A stretch of 11,109 nucleotides of DNA from the NCBI GenBank assembly GCA_017609225.1, contig JAFCEK010000026.1:1-11109 (forward strand), written 5' to 3'. Made by a program: the position numbers and the translations under genes. The number at the start of each line of letters is the position of its first letter. Position 1 is the first letter of the stretch. The notes under the pieces were generated by a model. That model did no database searches and had not been told where the DNA came from. It worked only from the letters and a program-made list of their open reading frames with translations. This document shows, piece after piece, positions 6,457 to 11,109 of this stretch. Origin of the DNA: Candidatus Aenigmatarchaeota archaeon (GTDB lineage: Archaea > Aenigmatarchaeota > Aenigmatarchaeia > QMZP01).

Positions 6457-9400
6457 ATGAAATGTCCATTTTGTCATCATCCTGAAACAAAGGTTCTGGA
6501 CAAAAGAGAGACTCCTGACAGGACCAACAGAAGGAGAAGGGAGTGCACCAAGTGCGGAAGAAGGTTTACCACATATGAAAAGGTCAGCGGGCTTATAACC
6601 AAGGTGAAAAAAAGAGACGGCAGAACTGTTAATTTTAACCAGGAAAAGATAACCAAGGCTATATGGGCAGCAGCACAGGCAGTGGGGGGAACAGATGAGG
6701 AGCTGGCAAAATCGCTTTCTGACAAGGTTGTTGCAACGCTTGAGGATAAATTCGGGGGCGTGACAATACCCACGGTGGAGCAGGTTCAGGATATTGTGGA
6801 AAAGGTGCTGGTTGAAAACGGTCATTACAAGACAGCTAAGGCATATATATTGTACAGGGAGAAGCACAAGAAGATAAGGGAAACCAAAAACCTCATGATT
6901 GATGTGAACAGCACAATAGGTGAATACCTTAACCAGACAGACTGGAGGGTTAAGGAAAATGCAAACGAATCATTTTCTTTTTCCGGACTGCTTCTGCACA
7001 CAGCAGGAAAGGTTATGTCCAATTACAATCTTAATGAGATATATGAAGGGCCCATAGCAGAGGCGCACAAAAAAGGATACATACACATACATGACCTAAG
7101 CCATGGCGTGATTGGTTACTGCGCCGGCTGGTCGCTGAAGAATCTCCTTTTATGGGGTTTTGGGGGGGTTTCAAACAAGGTTGACTGCAAGCCGGCAAAG
7201 CACCTGAGCACAGTGATTCATCAGATGGTTAATTATATAGGATGCCTTCAGATGGAGTTTGCGGGGGCGCAGGCATTTAATTCTGTTGATACGCTGCTTG
7301 CCCCTTTTGTAAAGGCAGACAGGCTTGATTACAAAACAGTAAAGCAGAACATGCAGCAGCTTGTGTTTTCCCTGAACATACCATCAAGATGGGGTTCGCA
7401 GTATCCCTTTTCCAATATAACGTTTGACTGGGTTGTTCCGGAGGATATGAAGAATGAGAAGGCGGTTGTTGGGGGAAAAAGGCAGGACTTTACATACGGG
7501 GACTGCCAGAAGGAGATGGACATGATTAACAGGGCGTTTCTGGAGGTTATGCTTGAGGGTGATGCAAAGGGTGGTGTTTTTACATTCCCTATTCCCACTT
7601 ACAATATAACCAGGGATTTCAAATGGGACTCTAAAAATGCAAAGCTGCTTTTTGAGCTTACAGCAAAATACGGGCTTCCATACTTTCAGAATTATATAGG
7701 CTCTGGTCTGGATCCAAAATCAATAAGGGCCATGTGCCTGCATCCAGATGAAGAAATTATTGCAAAAATAAATGGCAATATCAGAAAAACAACAATAGGT
7801 AAGTTGTGCGAAAACTTCAATCATGGATTTGATAAATATGGCTGGTCAGAAAATGAATATGATATTAAAGTTATGAGTTTAAACAAGGAAACATTCAGGC
7901 TGGAATGGTCTGGTATTAAGAGGTTTCTGAAAATAAAAGATAACAGAATGACTACCATCACTACAAAAGACGGCAAGGAAATAAGGGTATCAAGTGATCA
8001 CATAGTTCCTGCACTGACACAGGAAGGTGTTGTATTGAAGCATGCTGAAGCTGTTAAAGAGGGCGATATCCTTTTTTCGGTAAGAAAAACGGATTTGTTG
8101 AGTAGGAAATACCAGATGCTGGGTTCCTATACAATCGACAGGCGTTTGGCAAAATTTATTGGTATGTTTGTTGCGGAAGGCAACTATCTTTATGACAGCA
8201 GAAAGCCAACAAAAGATATAAATTCACTGAAGGGGTTTCAGTTTTCATTCAATCTCTCAGAAAGGGATTATTTTGAAGAGATTATACAGATTGTAAAAGA
8301 GATTTTCAATTATGAATTAAAGGTTAAAAAAGACCCCAGATACAATACAATTCAGTTTTATATGTATAACAGCCGTTTGGCAAAGGAATTCTATAATGCT
8401 GGTTTAAGAAAATATGGCGGTGTGCCACCGGCATTGTTTAATTCTCCAAAAGAGGTTATAGAAACATTTTTGGAATATTTCTTTAAGGGTGATGGTTATG
8501 CAAGGGGAATGGAACTGCATATCTCTGATGAGTCTCTTGCCAGAGACCTTGTTATACTTTACTATATGATCGGTGTGCCTGTTACATACAGGAATAAAGG
8601 AGGTTCTCAGGTAATCAGAATACAGCACAACAGAGGCAGGGGCAGCCGGAATAAAGTTTATAGGGATATACTTTATGATAGAATTCCAAACTTTTTGATA
8701 GATTTTGATAATGTTGCTGGGACAAGAAAGGCTCTGTTTAGAAGCAGACATCAGACGGTTGGGGTGCGGCTTTTGAATGCCTATGGAGGAATCAGTGCAG
8801 AGGCACAAAAATTATTAATGAATGATGTTGCAGCAGTAGAAGTTGAGAAAGTAATTCACAGCATTCTTGATTATGATATAACTTTTTATGATATTGAACT
8901 TGAAAAAAACCATCTGTTTGTTCACTCTCTTGGAACAATAACACATAACTGCTGCCGCCTTAACATAAACCAGAAAGAAATAATGAAAAGGCCGGGAGGC
9001 ATGTGGGGGCCGGGCGATTCCACAGGGTCTATTGGTGTTATGACAGTGAATGTGAACAGGCTGGCATATGAAGGGAGAAAAAAAAAAAAAAAAAAGAAAA
9101 GGAGGGATGTTGTAAAGGCTGCAAAGGAAATCTATTTCCGGAAGCTTGATTATTACATGAAGCTGTGCAGGGATGCACTGGAAACCAAGAGAGAGGTGGT
9201 AGAGAAAAACATGAAGAACGGGCTGATGCCATTTACAAGAAGATACCTGGGAACCTTCAGAAACCATTTTTCAACCATTGGTTTGTGCGGCATGAACGAG
9301 GCCTGCCTGAATCTGCTCGGCAGGGATATATCAACGCCTGAAGGCAAGGAGTTTGCAATAGAAACCCTGAAATTCATGCGTGAAAAATGCCATGAATTCC

Positions 9401-9951
9401 AGAAAGAGACAGGCAACCTTTACAATCTGGAGGCAACGCCTGCGGAATCCACATCATACAGACTTGCCAGGGAGGATAAAAAAATGTACGGAAACAAGAT
9501 AATAACAGCAGGTGACAAGGTTCCATATCTTACAAATTCCACATACCTCCCTGCGGACAAGACAGATGACCTTGTTTTTGCGCTGGAGCATCAGAATGAT
9601 ATACAGCCATTGTATACAGGAGGCACAATGTTTCATACATTCCTTGGAGAGAGGCTAAGCAACGGGGAGGCAGCCAAAACCCTTGTCAGGAAAATAGCAG
9701 AGAACACAAAGCTCCCTTATTTTTCCATAACACCCACATTCAGCATATGCAAGGATCATGGCTATATAAAGGGTGAGCATTTCAAATGCCCGAAATGCAA
9801 GAAAGAATGTGAGGTTTATACAAGAATTGTTGGCTATTTCAGGCCTGTCCAGCAGTGGAATGAAGGGAAAACCGAGGAATACAAAGAAAGAAAAGAATAT
9901 TCAGAAAAAACAGCGCTGAGCAAGCCGGTTCCGAATATGGTTGCCGGATAG
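6457..9951 (+). CDS. nrdD: NrdR zinc ribbon + ATP cone + class III ribonucleotide reductase, intein-interrupted
   Basis: This 1164-residue precursor becomes about 759 residues after splicing. It should reduce ribonucleoside triphosphates to deoxy forms without oxygen, using a glycyl radical. Residues 1-43 are an NrdR-type zinc ribbon: CPFC (3-6), the basic RRRREC (26-30), TKC (31-33) and RRFTTYE (35-41). Residues 46-140 are an ATP cone (KRDGRTVNF, 52-60), the dATP/ATP sensor. The NrdD barrel follows, with Cys222 in GYCAGWS and the finger-loop Cys-Cys at 832-833. After the intein come FSTIGLCGMNEA (938-949), a Cys-rich zinc site (Cys1098, 1111, 1114; Cys1118 also present) and the glycyl-radical motif RIVGY (Gly1126). 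A radical-SAM activase (NrdG) is required but not in view. No Shine-Dalgarno sequence precedes the ATG. Upstream operators and leader suggest autoregulation. An 18-A run encodes a Lys tract at 875-881. Confidence 0.93.
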   Translation: MKCPFCHHPETKVLDKRETPDRTNRRRRECTKCGRRFTTYEKVSGLITKVKKRDGRTVNFNQEKITKAIWAAAQAVGGTDEELAKSLSDKVVATLEDKFGGVTIPTVEQVQDIVEKVLVENGHYKTAKAYILYREKHKKIRETKNLMIDVNSTIGEYLNQTDWRVKENANESFSFSGLLLHTAGKVMSNYNLNEIYEGPIAEAHKKGYIHIHDLSHGVIGYCAGWSLKNLLLWGFGGVSNKVDCKPAKHLSTVIHQMVNYIGCLQMEFAGAQAFNSVDTLLAPFVKADRLDYKTVKQNMQQLVFSLNIPSRWGSQYPFSNITFDWVVPEDMKNEKAVVGGKRQDFTYGDCQKEMDMINRAFLEVMLEGDAKGGVFTFPIPTYNITRDFKWDSKNAKLLFELTAKYGLPYFQNYIGSGLDPKSIRAMCLHPDEEIIAKINGNIRKTTIGKLCENFNHGFDKYGWSENEYDIKVMSLNKETFRLEWSGIKRFLKIKDNRMTTITTKDGKEIRVSSDHIVPALTQEGVVLKHAEAVKEGDILFSVRKTDLLSRKYQMLGSYTIDRRLAKFIGMFVAEGNYLYDSRKPTKDINSLKGFQFSFNLSERDYFEEIIQIVKEIFNYELKVKKDPRYNTIQFYMYNSRLAKEFYNAGLRKYGGVPPALFNSPKEVIETFLEYFFKGDGYARGMELHISDESLARDLVILYYMIGVPVTYRNKGGSQVIRIQHNRGRGSRNKVYRDILYDRIPNFLIDFDNVAGTRKALFRSRHQTVGVRLLNAYGGISAEAQKLLMNDVAAVEVEKVIHSILDYDITFYDIELEKNHLFVHSLGTITHNCCRLNINQKEIMKRPGGMWGPGDSTGSIGVMTVNVNRLAYEGRKKKKKKKRRDVVKAAKEIYFRKLDYYMKLCRDALETKREVVEKNMKNGLMPFTRRYLGTFRNHFSTIGLCGMNEACLNLLGRDISTPEGKEFAIETLKFMREKCHEFQKETGNLYNLEATPAESTSYRLAREDKKMYGNKIITAGDKVPYLTNSTYLPADKTDDLVFALEHQNDIQPLYTGGTMFHTFLGERLSNGEAAKTLVRKIAENTKLPYFSITPTFSICKDHGYIKGEHFKCPKCKKECEVYTRIVGYFRPVQQWNEGKTEEYKERKEYSEKTALSKPVPNMVAG
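7735..8949 (+). mobile_element. LAGLIDADG intein in NrdD (Cys427-Asn831)
   Basis: A 405-residue in-frame protein intron. It begins with Cys427 (CLHPDEEIIAKING, block A). A block B-like stretch follows, VSSDHIVPAL (511-520), with His515. Two homing-endonuclease motifs come next: AKFIGMFVAEGNY (565-577) and FLEYFFKGDGYARG (671-684). Block F is FYDIELEKNHLFV (810-822), and the end is THN (829-831) followed by Cys832. The catalytic set Cys1, His-Asn and Cys+1 is complete, so splicing should work, joining SIRAM to CCRLNIN. Base composition differs from the host: three 60-nt lines inside (7741, 8281, 8461) have 28, 25 and 37% G+C by hand count, against 40, 53, 50 and 52% for extein lines 7201, 7261, 7501 and 9301. 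That suggests relatively recent arrival. Confidence 0.93.
9078..9095 (+). repeat. A18 homopolymer inside nrdD
   Basis: Eighteen consecutive A, with further A-rich sequence to 9100, encode most of a seven-Lys tract (residues 875-881) between the conserved NRLAYEG and DVVKAAKEI segments. The frame is open and sensible on both sides with exactly this length. Such a run is prone to polymerase slippage and to sequencing length errors. Confidence 0.9.
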
Positions 9952-9983
9952 TTTATTAATTTTGGTTCCAATTAGCTGGTAGT
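9951..9983 (+). promoter_or_regulatory. Possible promoter of the beta-propeller gene
   Basis: TTTATTAA (9952-9959) begins right at the nrdD stop codon and its centre is about 28 nt before the next ATG, a spacing suited to a leaderless transcript. With only 32 nt between the genes, read-through from nrdD is equally possible. Confidence 0.35.
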
Positions 9984-11109
9984 ATGGAAAAATATGTTTC
10001 TCTGGAAGCAGGGAGTGAGATTTCTGTAGGCATTGATACATCCCAGTTCGGGGATATAGAGCTTTTTGCAACTGTAATGGAGTTTAAGCGTGTAGAAAAG
10101 AATTTCTGGGAGCGGATTGGTTTTGGGGGGAGCATTACAGGCAGGGTTTTTGTACATAACAATATTGTTCTGTTTGGTGCATGCGACAAAAACTTTTACT
10201 GCCTGGATTTGAATGGCAATGAGAAATGGAGGTTCCAGACAAACGGAATGATAACAGAGGGCTGTGATGTTTTCAACAACATTGTAATCTTTGGTTCTTT
10301 TGACAGGAACATATATGCTGTTAATATTGACACAGGAAGATTGGAATGGAAGTTTGAAACAGGGGACTATGTTGGAAGCAGGCCCATGGTTGATGGCAGG
10401 AGAGTGTATGTTGGCTCCCAGGACCATAATTTGTATTGCCTTGATGCAGAGACAGGTAAAGAGATATGGAGGTTCAGGACACTGGGGGGAATTGGAACAA
10501 CAGCATTGATTAAAAATGGCAGGATATTTATCGGCTATCATGACTTTAATATGTACTGCCTTGATTTGAACGGAAGGCTTCTGTGGAAATTTCCAGCAAG
10601 CAACATAATAGCTGCATGGCCGCCTGCTTATCATAATGAAACCATATACTTTGGCAGCTGGGACAGGAATCTTTATGCTGTTGGTGTTGATGGCAAGCTT
10701 AAATGGAAGCTTCAGTTTGGTGCCCCTGTTATGTGCCCGTTTGTCTGGGACGGAAAGCTTTACTTTGGATGCTGGGACAACAGAATATATTCTGTTGATG
10801 CAGAAACAGGGAAAAAACTATGGCATTTTGAAGCCAAAGGATTTGGCTCCGGATATTTTGAGGTTTCTGATGGTGTGTGCTATGCTGCATCTTATGACAA
10901 TAATCTCTATGCACTTGATGCATACACAGGAAAGCTTTTATGGAAGTTTGAAACAAACGGAATGATAATGCAGTGTATAGCTCATAGGGAAAGGGTTTAT
11001 TTCGGCTCATGGGACTGCAATTTGTATTGCCTTGACCATGACGGAAAGCTTTTGTGGAAGTTTCAGACAAGCATAGCAAGCCCCTCGCCAATAGAGCCGC
11101 CTGAGGAGT
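9984..11109 (+). CDS. PQQ/WD40-like beta-propeller protein, truncated by the window edge
   Basis: The frame is open from the ATG at 9984 to the window end (375 codons, no stop). An in-frame stop at 9957-9959 leaves this as the only ATG start. After about 50 N-terminal residues come eight repeats of some 39-40 residues. Their pattern is roughly: hydrophobic strand, VYFGSWDRNLYCLD, one or two turn residues, GKLLWKFET. This is the PQQ-like (BamB/quinoprotein-like) propeller blade with its Trp-docking residue. The next repeat is just starting at the edge. No signal peptide or membrane helix is seen, so the visible part is probably cytoplasmic, or the N-terminus is unusual. Such propellers mostly serve as scaffolds or binding proteins; residues for a real PQQ-dependent dehydrogenase cannot be confirmed. 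Unusual are the many Cys residues in the blade strand (YCLD). Function is unknown. Confidence 0.8.
   Translation, partial: MEKYVSLEAGSEISVGIDTSQFGDIELFATVMEFKRVEKNFWERIGFGGSITGRVFVHNNIVLFGACDKNFYCLDLNGNEKWRFQTNGMITEGCDVFNNIVIFGSFDRNIYAVNIDTGRLEWKFETGDYVGSRPMVDGRRVYVGSQDHNLYCLDAETGKEIWRFRTLGGIGTTALIKNGRIFIGYHDFNMYCLDLNGRLLWKFPASNIIAAWPPAYHNETIYFGSWDRNLYAVGVDGKLKWKLQFGAPVMCPFVWDGKLYFGCWDNRIYSVDAETGKKLWHFEAKGFGSGYFEVSDGVCYAASYDNNLYALDAYTGKLLWKFETNGMIMQCIAHRERVYFGSWDCNLYCLDHDGKLLWKFQTSIASPSPIEPPEE

Noticed and set aside
9972..10634. Minus-strand open frame of 220 codons opposite the propeller gene
   Set aside because: It mirrors the repeat period of the propeller blades on the other strand and shows no independent features.

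Overview
The window looks archaeal. Several genes are preceded by BRE/TATA-like AT boxes about 25-35 nt before the start codon, with little or no Shine-Dalgarno sequence and several probably leaderless mRNAs. Arginine is written mostly as AGG/AGA, and the class III ribonucleotide reductase ends in an archaeal-style glycyl-radical segment. A DUF5654-like small membrane protein and a bacterial-type short methionyl-tRNA synthetase would fit a DPANN-type lineage, but that placement is inference.

Layout. Left part (62-4203): a membrane-anchored TIM-barrel, glycoside-hydrolase-like protein (minus), divergent from a GT39-like membrane glycosyltransferase (plus), which converges on a second GT-C-like multi-spanning protein (minus). 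Together they suggest surface glycan or lipid-linked sugar work. Middle (4245-6063): methionyl-tRNA synthetase followed 16 nt later by a small two-helix DUF5654-like protein. That gene seems to carry a one-base frameshift in an A8 run and is followed by a T8 terminator.

Most notable part (6067-9951): one large gene encodes an NrdR-type zinc ribbon, an ATP cone and a class III (anaerobic) ribonucleotide reductase, NrdD, in one chain. A LAGLIDADG intein is inserted exactly at the Met|Cys-Cys active-site loop, and an 18-A homopolymer lies in the C-terminal extein. Upstream is a TATA promoter. Just past the predicted transcription start are two 16-bp sites that match every strongly conserved position of the bacterial NrdR box as I recall it, spaced 31 bp (three helical turns) apart. 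Next comes a leader of about 260 nt built from three, perhaps four, tandem hairpin-plus-tail units with a 75-77 nt period. The outer stems covary between units, and the last unit ends 4 nt before the start codon. The simplest reading is a reductase that carries its own nucleotide-sensing repressor domain and binds its own operator, with a second, RNA-based control layer in the leader.

Right edge (9984 to the end): an open, truncated gene for a PQQ/WD40-like beta-propeller with eight complete blades and no signal peptide. The NrdD activase NrdG is not in the window. No tRNA, rRNA, CRISPR array or insertion sequence was seen.
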